From Odontocerum albicorne (Eukaryota; Arthropoda; Insecta; Trichoptera; Odontoceridae): a stretch of 64,000 bases of DNA. Under the pieces are notes generated by a model. The model had not been told where the DNA came from, ran no database searches, and saw nothing but the letters and a program-made list of their open reading frames with translations. The position numbers were made by a program, and so were the translations under genes. This document shows positions 1-12,700 of the stretch, piece by piece (position 1 is the first letter of the stretch; the number at the start of each line of letters is the position of its first letter). The stretch covers positions 23,143,847 through 23,207,846 of the forward strand of contig OX463859.1 of assembly GCA_949825065.1 (NCBI GenBank), in the 5' to 3' direction.

Positions 1-387
1 AAATAATGTTCAAACAAATGTTTATAGTGTAAAAAGATATTTAATATTTTACTAGTTATGAAATTTATTTTTCATATAAGTAAAATATACGCCTACTTTT
101 ATGTTTGATATGTTTTTTTATTTCATTTGTTTTGTTGAATAAACATGATTTACATTATTTGTTCAAAAACAGACTGTTAAAAACATCACATTGTCTTAAC
201 TTTTCAACAGCAGTCATCCATATTTCGATTCATGTTTTTATGAAAAATATAACCATTTGTTTTAAATATCCTAATAATTTAATTCATATTTCACTGATAA
301 GGAAATGTTGACAACCGATGTCCACACGCGTGTACGTCTCCGGATAAGAAATAACAAGTAGGAGTACGGAGCCTATGTCACACCAAA

Positions 388-397
388 TATATAAAAG
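388..397 (+). promoter_or_regulatory. TATA box of Osiris gene A
   Basis: TATATAAAAG stands about 150 bases before the ATG. A GC-richer stretch follows, with TCACT at 420-424 as a possible initiator roughly 30 bases downstream. This predicts a transcription start near 418-424 and a 5' UTR of about 125-130 bases. Confidence 0.7.
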
Positions 398-548
398 GGT
401 GACGCGCCCGCAGGCAGCATCACTCGCAGCAAGTCTTCCTAGTTGAAAGGACCTAGCTCGAAACGAACCCCAGTTGACACCCATCCAGTCTTTATTTCGA
501 TTTAATCCTAGTTCAAGAAGGAATAAATTCCTTAGAAAAAAATATAAA

Positions 549-796
549 ATGAAGTTCCCATCGGGTGCATTTGTCCTGCTGTTGATAACTTTGTGCGCGG
601 CTGCCCCAAGCGATAATGTTGAATCCAACGAAATTGAACCTGCGGCTCCTTGGGAGAGGGTTGCTAGAATGATGAGCTCTTGCGCCAGTGGAAAGGACGA
701 TATGCTCTCGTGCTTTGCTGTTAAAGGAGTTACTGCTATCAACAGAGCGGCGAGGATGCAGGAAGTTGACCTTTTCTCAGGAGTTCGCTTTGAAAG
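549..796 (+). CDS. Osiris A exon 1 (signal peptide, two-Cys region)
   Basis: Starts at ATG 549 and ends at the donor AAAG|GTTAGT, leaving two bases of an Arg codon (phase 2). It encodes residues 1-82, with the signal peptide and Cys45/Cys55. The overlapping minus-strand open frame at 284-742 is a shadow of this exon. Confidence 0.92.
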
Positions 797-3700
797 GTTA
801 GTTATACTTCATTACATGTATTGCTAGCTCACTTTACTGTCAATTGTTACTGAGAAATTTATTTTATTTGAGTATACTCGTATTTGGATATGGCATTTAT
901 TATCATAATATATTTCAATCATTTATCTATTAATGTTTTTTTTTTGAAAATATAAAAAACTTGTTCAGTAAATACTTTTGAAAGAAAGTTAATAGAACGT
1001 GAGAGCGTAAAAAGACGTTTCTTTCAGAAACATATTTTTGAAAGAAACGTTTTTTATGCTCTCACGTTCTATTAACTACTAATCCCTATTCATCCACTTT
1101 AAGTTATGGGATATTCATTTAAAAACCCCCGTTTTTATAAAACAGATTAACAATAGAATTCCTGTACTATTTGTGAAAGTTAAAGCATGTAATTAGTATG
1201 AATATTTTGTAAGAAAAATCGTGTAAAATTATTAGAAAGCCTTAAAAAAATTGCGTGAAATTTGACATATATTCACTTTCAGAAACATTCTGTGAATGTT
1301 CCGTTTAAAAAGTGGCATTTTTCTTAAGTCAATTTCACTTGTCAACATTACAAGTAAATCCGTTATATGCGAGAATTTGCCGCACGAAAAAATATTTTAA
1401 CACTTTTCTTACTTTATTTGAATACTTAGATAAAGAACCAACTTAAGTTATTGAATAATGAACCAATAAACAAACTCCCGGCTCATCAACTCAATAACTT
1501 AAGACTTTCGTTATCATTAAATAGTTAAGTCAACAATTAACTTTGATAATTATTTTATCGTGAATTAATCAACATATCAATACTTTGTAATTTGTTTTCA
1601 TCAAACACTGTTCATTCCACTTTTTATACTGGTATAACCCTACCGGTTTCAAGACTTTCCCCCCATCATCAGGGGAGCACAGACAACACTTGATCAAGCA
1701 TCAGGGGAACACATACGAGTTGATAAAAACAAATTACAATGTATTTAAACCTCCACAATGTTAATGCATTAACTATAAATTTTAGAAATCAATACTTGTT
1801 TGGTTTTTTTTTTTTATCAAAATACAAAATATATGTTATCTATTGAATCACAGTTTTTTTTAAACTGAATGACAACTCAAAATTGACGTATAGTAACTTA
1901 TAGTCTTAACAGTTATGTACCTACAACTTAAGTCACACTGTTACAAAGTATAATTCAGAGGATTTTAAAGTTATTATAATAATTCCCAATAACTAAGGCT
2001 GGTTTTTGACTAAGCCTTAATGAACTTATTATTTTCTCATTGAGAGATCTTAACTTAACAAAGGCTATTTTCATTCACTTTGTAAAAATAAAGCGAAACT
2101 ACTAAACTCTCAGTTATAAAGAAGAATATTTAGTTAACCTTACAATCATCTTACAATCGAGATACCTCTTTGATAATCGACTATTACCTCATGCAACGTA
2201 ATGGCAGGTAGCCTTATACATAACCTGCAATCTCAACTATTTACTTTCACCAGCACCTTAATCTTGCTGCACTACAATGAATTTTTTATTCAAAACACGT
2301 TACATTGAAGTTCAATGTTTTCAACAAATATAACTTTATCTCCTCTAATCAATTCAAGATTTTCTTTGATATCCCATAACAACTTCAAGTTCATAATACA
2401 CGTCTTCTTTTTTCAACTTTCAATTGCTTTTTTAATTCTATTTTTTGTGAACTACGAAGATAAAATAAAAATATTTCAATAAATACTTAAAAAGTTGTTT
2501 TAATAACATTTTTCTTTGTGAGTGGGAATAAATAGCTTTTTGTTTAAATAAATAAACAAACCGTTTATTACATTGAAAAAATACGTTATTTATTGCTTCG
2601 ATATTGACTGGCCATTAGGGTTACATTCGTGCTCAAACCAGTGAGATGCCTGTCTCCCTGCCTAAAGGTTTCGGGTTCAGTTTCCGCTGGTATATTTTTT
2701 TTTAAAAGTTTCAATATTATTTTTATTTGAGACCTCAGTAAAATCGTATCGGTTGATTATAATAGAATTCACTTATGGGCATAAAACTACATGAAAGTGA
2801 AATTTAAGATGTTTTATGTATACGAGTATTTTGATAATGATTATTTTATTTCGCCCTATCAACACATTTTATTTTCATTATAAAGAAGAAAACTTAGATT
2901 TTTTTCAAATAAGAAACACGCGTTATTCGTTTAACTATTTAATTTATTCGGTAGGCTAATTTCACCAAGTGGTTATCTTCTTATTCTTTGTCCATCTATG
3001 TGGGGTTGATAACTTTGATCTCCCTTTCTTACTTGTATTTCTCTATCCAGACAATCGATAGGGTATAGGTCAAATACAAATCAGATCCGCCTTTTGTTGC
3101 ATGTTTAGAGTTTTCTTTGGTTATTTTATTCTGGAGTTTCAATTTGAAGACCGTCTTCAACGTTAAGAATGCGTGTTGTCGCATATTGCACGGGTATTTT
3201 TAATTAGAAAATATATATTCTAAATATGAAGCAATAAACTACCTCTGTTCCTAGTTTCTAAAATGACTGTCTACTAGCCCGGGGGTTGCGGACTCAATTC
3301 CCGTTAATACCCTGATTTTAAAGAATCTCATTCTGAGTTTGGCTTAAAGCTTATCAAAACATCTTTCCGATTTGTTTTCAGGGATTTCCCACGGAATAAC
3401 TCCTTTAAGTTGTACTGTTTACAACGAAAATGTAATAATAATTACAGTTATAAATTATTGTCAGTCATTCATCAAGGCTCACTTCATGATACGAATTATT
3501 GAAATGAACCTTAAACCTGAATTATTTGATTATAGAAATAAATGTATATGTATCAACTTGGCAACAGCTAAAATGATGCCTTAAAAAAAATCAGTTCCAC
3601 TGGAAATCGAATCTGCAGCCTCTCGATTGGAAGACAGGTGTCTTTCAAATTAGGCCACGGAGGTTTTCTAATACTACCGTAAGTGGATAAATACCATTTT

Positions 3701-6700
3701 TGGTAATGACAAATCGATTTGGAGTATCTCATTGCACATTAACGCATGAAAACTATTATCAGCACGATTTTAGACGAACAACACTATTTAGTCTCAGTTC
3801 AAGATATTTATCTACTTTCTTCTGACTCAATATACATATACCGGTGGTTTGATCAACTGGTAGATCTACACACATCAAGTTTGTTGTCTTGAATATACTT
3901 TAAAGGTGTTTTGAGTAGTTTCCATTGTTACTACAATACATCGTGTTTTCCATCGGCAATTTGATAAATAAATCTCTTCTGCAAGAAGCCACTGAAGAAA
4001 ACGTCAAACACCAAGAAGCCACCTCTTGGTGTTTGACGTTTTTTTTTAGTATAGTCCATAGATATTCTGCAAGTATATCTCTCACATATACAAAAAAAAT
4101 GTGTTTTATGATTTAATTCTGTCATAAAAACAACATCCCAAATGAAGCTTATCACAAACTCTGTTGCAAAGTGGGTAGAACACTTGTATTCTACTCATCA
4201 GTTTCGAGTTTATATTCCTATAGTAACAAAAAGTTGGTTGAAATAAATCATAAATAACATTTTTTTTTATTTTACTGTGTATGACGTACTCGTAATTGTA
4301 ATATGTGATGTAATCTATCATCAAACATAATTTAGAAGAGTGATTTTTTTTATATGTCGCTTTTTCTCATCCTATTTCCTTTCCATTCATTTCTCTTACA
4401 TGGGCAAACCATCTTAAAGTGTTCTTCTTCATCTAACTAATTACATCATTCTTAAGTTCACATTCATCTCTAATAACATCATTTCATCTTCTGTCATTCT
4501 GTCACATCGTGGTTTATTCTAAATGCACGCATTTCTATAACATTCATTCGTTTTTTTTTCATTATTTTTCTACGTTTTACTACCAGTTATCAAAGATAAT
4601 ACTAAAACACTGTTATTGTTCAGTCCTAGTACGAGTTTACTCGTATATGTTTTACTTCCAGTTATCAAAGATATACTAAAACACCGTTATTGTTCAGTAC
4701 TAGTACGAGTATATATGTTTTACTTCCAGTTATCAAAGATAATACTAAAACACCGTTATTGTTCAGTCCTAGTACGAGTATATATGTTTTAGCACCCCTA
4801 AAATTGACTTTATATCCTTTCAATACATATAGTTTAATATTTCTGATAACTATTTATTTATTTGCTGAAAAAAAACTACATTTAAGAAGTATATATAAAT
4901 ACATATACCATATATTACTGCTTCATTGACGTTAACATGCATATGAGTACGTCCGTTTATAACTTTTCACACAAGACTTTGGAAAGCATTCAACATGCAA
5001 GAAGTGAGTTATGGCAAATATGTGACAAGTCAACAAATAATTAGATTTAGTCCACTTTGAAATGATCATATCCGCCTGCAATAACTTTCCTCTCGTCACG
5101 CGCCTTTTGTATCTCACTATGGATCCTCTTGCATATTCAAATGGGCAAAACAATGCGTGAAAATTGTAGAATCAATTATGCCAACCTGTACAATCACACA
5201 CATGCATAAATCACCATAAAATCATGCGACTATGAAATTATCTACACCTCTGCGACAGACGATCTACATATCTACGACAAACAATGGAAGATTAATAACA
5301 CGTGCAAAAACAATGTCGACCAATTACTTTGACAACTTGAGAAATAATTGTGATCATAAAATGTCTCGTTTAACAGATTAAACTGCAAATGATGTCATTA
5401 TAAATGTATATAACCCATCAAAGAAAGTCAAATTTTCAGTACATAACTCTGAAACAAAAACAGCTGAAATAGTATAACTCGTATAGCGCCGTTTAATAAT
5501 TACATCACCGCGTTTAATAATTACATCACCAAAGGTGCTTTGTTATTTGATATTACAAAATGCAACTTACAGCTAGGATGTATTTCCCTATGATAATATT
5601 TCGCAACCAAAAGGATGTTAAAAAACTTATTAGGAAAAAATAGGACGTGACTTTTTTTGATACAATCAGAAATCAAATCTGGAATCGTTGGGCTGGAAGA
5701 CTGGTGTTCTGTCAACTTGGCCACGGAGGCTGTAAATGGATTTATGAACTAATTTATAAATGCGAAAACAAATGCTAACGCCTCTGTGACCAAGTCGACG
5801 CCTGTTATCCAGCCCGAGGATTGCGGATCGATTCCCATTTGTAGAATTTTACTTAAGGCTTGTTTAACATCCTTGTTGATTTGAAGAAATAATAAATCCA
5901 CCAAATTGGGCCATATAAAACGAAATTTAAGCAGTGCGATCTAGTGTAATGCAATAAAATAGCATAATGGCTAATTACAACTGGAGTGCAAAAAATGTAC
6001 AAAAATAAAACCTATTATTATCTCAACTATAAGCATAGGCAATGATGCCTTTGATGTTTGAATAGATATGTATATAATTCAATATTATATTATAACGATC
6101 TGTGGATGATAGAGTCAATGTTACTTGTTAAAAAACCTCAAGACTGTTACCTTTTGTAAACGGTCAAAGGCAAGACAATGTTCTTGTGGAAAAATATAGA
6201 ACCATCGCCTCTATAATTCAATTTACTTCCTTTGCACCGTTTTGATGACCTACGAGTAAGTCACTCCAAGGGGGCTTCTACTTTGTTATAGCATCTCTTT
6301 TGAATTCCCCTGCATTGTATTACTCTTTCGTTGTACACAATATCACCTGGTGGTATTTCCATATGGCAATCTCTTCCAACCACCTACAAATGTGGTATAG
6401 AAACCTAAAGGGGAATACAAATTAGAACCCTTTAAAAAACGGGTACCAACTCTGCGTTTGAGAGACTCAGGCGTTTTATCAACAATACCACGGAGATCGA
6501 TGTGAACCACTGTTATTATGTGGTTTAATGACTCAAATCAGATATTTCTAGCAGTTTTGGCGCATTTCTTAGTTATTATAACTAACATTTTATTTTTTTA
6601 TATGTAAATATATATCTTTTCATTTCCTTATATTACGTATCAAAGCAAAAAAAGGTGAGTCGAAAGGGATATTGAAAGAAGAGAAACGTCAGCTAACAAG

Positions 6701-9700
6701 ATAAAGAAAGCTAAAATTTTGAATGTCCAACAACCGTTAAATATAAAAAGAGCAAAAATTGCAATATATAACAGTATGTTAGTGCCCATCTTGACTTGTG
6801 AAAGTGAAACTTGAACTTGGCAGAAAAATGATAAAAGTGAAATTAATCATGTGGATATGCGCACATGTAATTTTTTTTGAGGTATCAAAAAAAATTTACA
6901 TGTACGTTTTTGTTTTTATATTTGTTTTTGTGATATTGTAATATTACAAAAACATTGTAACACGTGTAATATTTAATTCATATTTGTTTTTGTGTAATCA
7001 AAAATCGGCAAAAAATATCGTTTTAATTTTTCATGCTAAATATCCTCAGTGAGATACAGGCAAAAGCCTAGTTTACTGGGGATACGACAAATAAAAGGCA
7101 ACAAACCCAGATCCATTAAAATTGTGTGTCCAAATTAAATTACCTGTTGTTTTTTCGCAAATTGTGTATATTTCTTGTCATGTGTAATAATAATAATAAT
7201 AATAATGTATGAAAGAAGGCGAAATATGCAGAAATGAATACGTGGTTAAAATGTATGTTTTAATTAAGATAAAGAACGGAGCATGAGGACCGTTTCGACA
7301 TGTGAAGAGAATAAATTATTAAGCGAGTATACAAGTCAGAAATGCAAGATGTAAACGAAACAAAACAGGGATCAATCAAATGGACCAAATTTTGAATGAC
7401 GGTAAAGTGAGAAGTATGAACAATAAAATATTGTACATGATGAGATGTGTGAATGTGGCGTAGGTGAAAGTTATTCGCTTCGATATTCTCTCTGCCTACC
7501 CCACATTGGGACGCGGTGTGATGATTTAAGCCATAGGTTGTAAAATAGTTTGTTACATAAACTTGACAAGCAATGTCAAGTACAGTTTGACAATGCTTAT
7601 GTTAAGTGAAACAGGTCTTCCATTTAAGTTTAAGTTATTGTGTAGAAGTCATAATTAAGTGCTGAATCATTCTGTTTTTAAATATTTTTTTACAATATAA
7701 ATACTAAATCAATAAGGAAAAAAATCCAAGATTAATTTTTAAACGTTAACGTTTCTGCAAACACATCGCATATCAATTCATAATAACGAGTTTGCATTGG
7801 TTGACAAAAATGTTTTTTGTATATTATTTATAGTTAAGGTATTAACACTGTGGAGGCTTAAAGGCAATGTAATTTATTTAGTCAAATACTGTTTATTTCA
7901 CAATATAAAGTTAAAATAAAAGTGTTTGTCTAAACAAATTGCATTTTTTTTAATTCTGATTTTGCTGTCTCTCAATTATATCTAGTTACAAATTTCACTA
8001 TTTTCACTTATTAAATATAAGCGTATTCCTTCAAGTGACCCAGTTCCCTGCTTGTTCATCTGCCTGCACTATAAACACACCTTAAACACTTAACGCATAC
8101 GTCTGTGTCAATATTGGTTGTGGTCGGGTCATGTGCTAACAATGGAAACTTTTAATGGATTCCTATCAACTGCACGTGTTTTTGTTTGTATTTTCACTAT
8201 TGTATTTTGACTTTCTTTAAAAACCACTTTACGAAAAATCGCACTTCCGTTTTACTTTTATAGTTACCCGTAGACTAAATTTTATCAACATTCATTATAT
8301 TTGTTTACATACAAAATCTTTACAGTTATTTTACTTTTTTTAGTATGGATTTCTGTAACATTATTAAAAATATATCGAACGGCGTGTAGCGGTAGGAATC
8401 TAAGTCATTAGGGCTGTTAAACATACATACAAAACCGAACAGTATGAGAATTTGTTAAAATTATAGTCATTCATAGTATTTTCGTAACTTACTTTGAAGT
8501 ATGGGAGTAAAATGTAGACGTGGAAAAGACTGAAAGGAATACGTGCTCTTAGAAAATACATAGGGTGACAATATATAGCTACATACGAAATGTAATGATT
8601 AGTAATAAAATTTAAATTATGGCTGATGTATTTATTACGTCAGATGAAAAAAAGCTCGTCGAGATGGTTTGGGCATATAGAACAAATGACAGAAGAAAGC
8701 CTACCAAAACAGATATATTGTGCAAATATATATGTTGAAAGTATGATAAAGAAGAGCACGCTGATATTGTTTGGGCATGCAAAAAAATTATAGGAAAAGA
8801 CTAAAAAAACGGATATATTTTGTGCAAATATGTGTTTTGTTTGTTAGTCTTTCTTCGAGTGTTTTAGTGTCGAGATAGGATAGTCTGGTGATATATCCTC
8901 TCGGCATACCCTGAAAAAAAATTGCATGTTAGTATGTATGTACTAGACATGGTTTTCACAATTTCCATCATCTACAATATTTAGGAAAGCCTATAACGAT
9001 TTGAAACTTACATCGGGTCAAAAAACGAAGTTAATTTTAGTATGAAAAAAATACACCATCTTATAATCTTATAATTGACAATGAACATGTACAAAGTGTG
9101 ATTTAACACAGGTATTTGGAAATGTGGATAAATAAAAAATGGCATCCCTATCAGGAAATGTACAGGTACGGAGAAAAGCTTTATTTAAAATGAAGTATTT
9201 TTTAACACACCGATACCTGAGCTTGGAATTGAGAATACATGTAGTTCGATGCTACATCTTCTAAACTCTCCTCCATGGGACGGACAAGTCGTGGACACTC
9301 AATTCCAGAACATCACGCAAGACATTTTCGAAATGTAGATTTAAATACAAATCCTCAAAAAAATCCTTGAAGTATTTGTACGTATCAATAAGGATCAAGA
9401 ACTTTTAACTGTCAAGGTTCAAGTGATATAGTATCTAGGTCATATAATAAGAGGCACAAGATACAGTATATTATAACAAGAACTGATCAGCTAGAGAAAA
9501 AAAATGGCAAACGGAGACGCCGTTTTTCGATTTCTTGACTGAAATATTCACCGGAGTGGATACAACTTCACTGAGCGTTTTCAGCCTGCAGTGAAAAGGA
9601 TAAGGATTGGCAATATGGTGGCCAACTTCTGATAGAAGATGGCACCTCAAAAAGCATATCGTCAGAAATTAAAAACAAGAATCCATACACTTTTTCCATT

Positions 9701-12700
9701 TTTAATAAATCATTGCTTTATCAGCGAACACAAAAAATGGAATCAACAAAGTATCTAGATTTTTATACCCAACTCAGATGACATTGGATATTTATCAGAT
9801 TATCAATAGCAGTATGATCAAAACCGTATGTGTCGGTAAATGTGAATGTTTTATTCATTATATAATTCTTAAGATTTTACTTTTAATATTTAAACTTTGT
9901 CATTTTATCTCAAATATTATTTGAGAAAAGTGATGAATATTTAATTTAAATAAATTAAGACGCGGTTAGGGATATGATGATTTTTTTAAAATTAAAGTTT
10001 GATTGAAATAATTTCTTTTAGAGCAATCAATCCGCCTGATGTATTTGTATAAAAGTATAAAATAAATTAATACGTGTATATCTCTTGTTCGACAATATGC
10101 TATTGTACATAAATATGTTTGTTGACAAATGTTATTAATTAAAATAAAACGCTGTTGTTTAACTATTTGATTACTAGTGAATTGTAGCAATTACTTACTG
10201 GTCAGCATTGACTACAGATTCCGTGGTATTTTAATTGCTCTACGCGTCAAACATAAAACCACAAAAGTTTGAAAGACACATGTCTCGTCATCAGAGGTAA
10301 TTTATATAGTATTTTGTCTTTGGATAATTCAATATTACACTGCCAAAAATGGATTATCTCCTGCGCAGTTTATTCTTCATCCTTTCACAGGAAAAAATAT
10401 TTTTTCGATCCTTTACTGTAGATCACGCTGTATAAGGGCTTGCCTTTTATCCAATGTTACAAAGAAAGAATCAAACTTAAAAGACCAACAAATGAACCAT
10501 CTTAAAGTACGCTTTGATGAATGGATTTTTATTGAAATTAACTAATTAAATACCAAATTAAATATTTTCTCTTATATTTCCAGGGACTCAGCAGTTTCAG
10601 TACGAGACGGCAAATCTCTGGAGTCTGAGAACGACATAGCCCGAAGCCTGCCCGAGGAGCCGCTAGAAAGGTCCGCTAAGCTGGTCAGCATGATCATGGA
10701 AGCTGGCAGCAACTTCTTGCAGTCACACAACCTTCAAGTCAAGCTAGCCCCTGAGGAGGTTGCAACAGCAGCAAGGACCTTCAATGAGGGTGAGTTTCAT
10801 CCATATATTTTTCTTTATCAATATTATTTTGTACATACGAGTAAACATAATGTTGTGGTACAAAACGTATTAAAAAACAGGTTTTATTCGTCAAGAAACT
10901 GTAACGCTTTAGAAATGTTCGTTCAAGAAGGATTCAAAAGATTTGTTGTTCTGAGAAAACATGTATAAGGTACGTAGTCTTAATAACAGGCAACAGAAAT
11001 CACCCTATCAATCGAATCAATCAGATATCCAGATGTCCAAAACATGTAGTGCCAATGTTAGATCCTTTCTTCTTCTTCTTCCCAGAGTCATGTCAGGTCA
11101 CCCCAACGTTGAATATCACCTGAAAGTAAGCATCTTTGTCCCCGGCAGCCCGAAAAAGATCCCCAACACTCCTTATACCAGTGAAATCACGTATATTGCA
11201 GAGCCAGGAGATTTGTCTCCTGCCAACACTTCTTCGACCCTCTATTTTGCCTTGGATGATCAGATGCAATAATTTGTATTTTTCTCTTCTAAGCACATGA
11301 CCCTGGGGTTAGGTCCTTTATATCCACACAATCACATTTGATACTACTTTTGTTCAAGAAACGTATGTTTACCTTACATCTAGTCCCGTTCTACTTAGAG
11401 TCGTTCATTCTGTCAAAATATATGATACACATATTTAGTTTGTTTGACGTATGTAAGTGTAACTTTGACTTAAATAAAAGTCAAAATAATGCTGTAAAGA
11501 TGTGTGCACTAAAAATGGAGACAATGTATGAAAGAAGATGGAATGAAGGCATCAGAAATGAATGCATAAATAAAAATGATGTTTTAAGTAATATGAACAA
11601 AAGAGCTTTAAGATAATTTGGACATGTGGAGAGAATAAAGAACGAAATAATGACTGAGCGAATATACAAGTCAGAAGTGCAAGGTGTGTGTGGAAGTGGT
11701 AGACCAAGGCAACGTTGCTGAATCAAGTGGACCAGATTTTGAAAGTAGATCAAGTGATAAATATAAATAATGGAAGATTGTGCATGATGCGAGGTATAAA
11801 TATGAGATGTGAAGATTTACCTTACTTTAGATTAAGTGTACGAGTATTTATAGCAATTCATATGTTGATTTGTAAGAAACACCTAAAATATCGCTGTGTT
11901 AACTTAATAAAAACAAATTTTCTTAACCCATGTTAATCAACATACACACCATTTCCTGCCGGTGTAGGCAGAAAAGACAGAACGCCAGACTTCCCAATTT
12001 CTATACACACACCCTTAGCTTCCTACAGTTATACATACAGCTTCTCATACAACTTCTATGATTTCTCTGACTTTCCTTCTTTCAGTATATCATTAATTTG
12101 ATCCAACATACTTCCGCTCACATTTGTACTATATATATTTTATGTTTGTCTTTCTTCATTCATTTGTCCCACATGCCCAAACCATTTCAGCATGCTCTTA
12201 TTCATCTTAATACCTTAAGATGACATTGCTCCCTTATCACTTCTTTCCGTATTCTATCATACATTGTCACCCCATTTATTCGGCATTGTTAATCAAGCTT
12301 TGTGAATATCCTCGAAGATGAACATTTTACCAGACTGAAACATTTTTTTTTATTTTGAATACCGACCACTCACAATAGAATAATTTATACATTTTCATAA
12401 AAGAAAATGATATGTGTGGTCTTCGATATGATTAAAGATTTATTAATTCTTTACACTCCCAATACATAATGTCAAATTCTGCGAGTTAATAAATACCTAA
12501 TCACAATCTCTTCCAACCAGTCAAAAACATTAAAGATTTTTTCAATTTTGGTCTAAATATAGTATGTACATATTTGAGCTCTTAACATTATATAATATTA
12601 TACAATTAAAAGGATTTTTTTAAATCATGTTTAAAAGGAGGCATGAATTATATAATAATTTAAATATAAAGATTAATTTCGTCTGCAGCTAAGAGATTCA

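Larger units (their letters stand above)
797..10583 (+). other. Osiris A intron 1 (9.8 kb)
   Basis: Holds the repeats listed separately: two hairpins, a Penelope-type terminal repeat, tRNA-SINEs, LINE fragments and a 70-bp tandem repeat. In the rest (for example 1800-2600, 4800-5500, 7550-8400, 9560-10240) I see only AT-rich sequence with no gene-like signal. Confidence 0.85.

Noticed and set aside
284..742. 152-codon minus-strand frame over Osiris A exon 1
   Set aside because: It is a shadow of the plus-strand exon, which has the signal peptide, Cys pair and matching splice phases.
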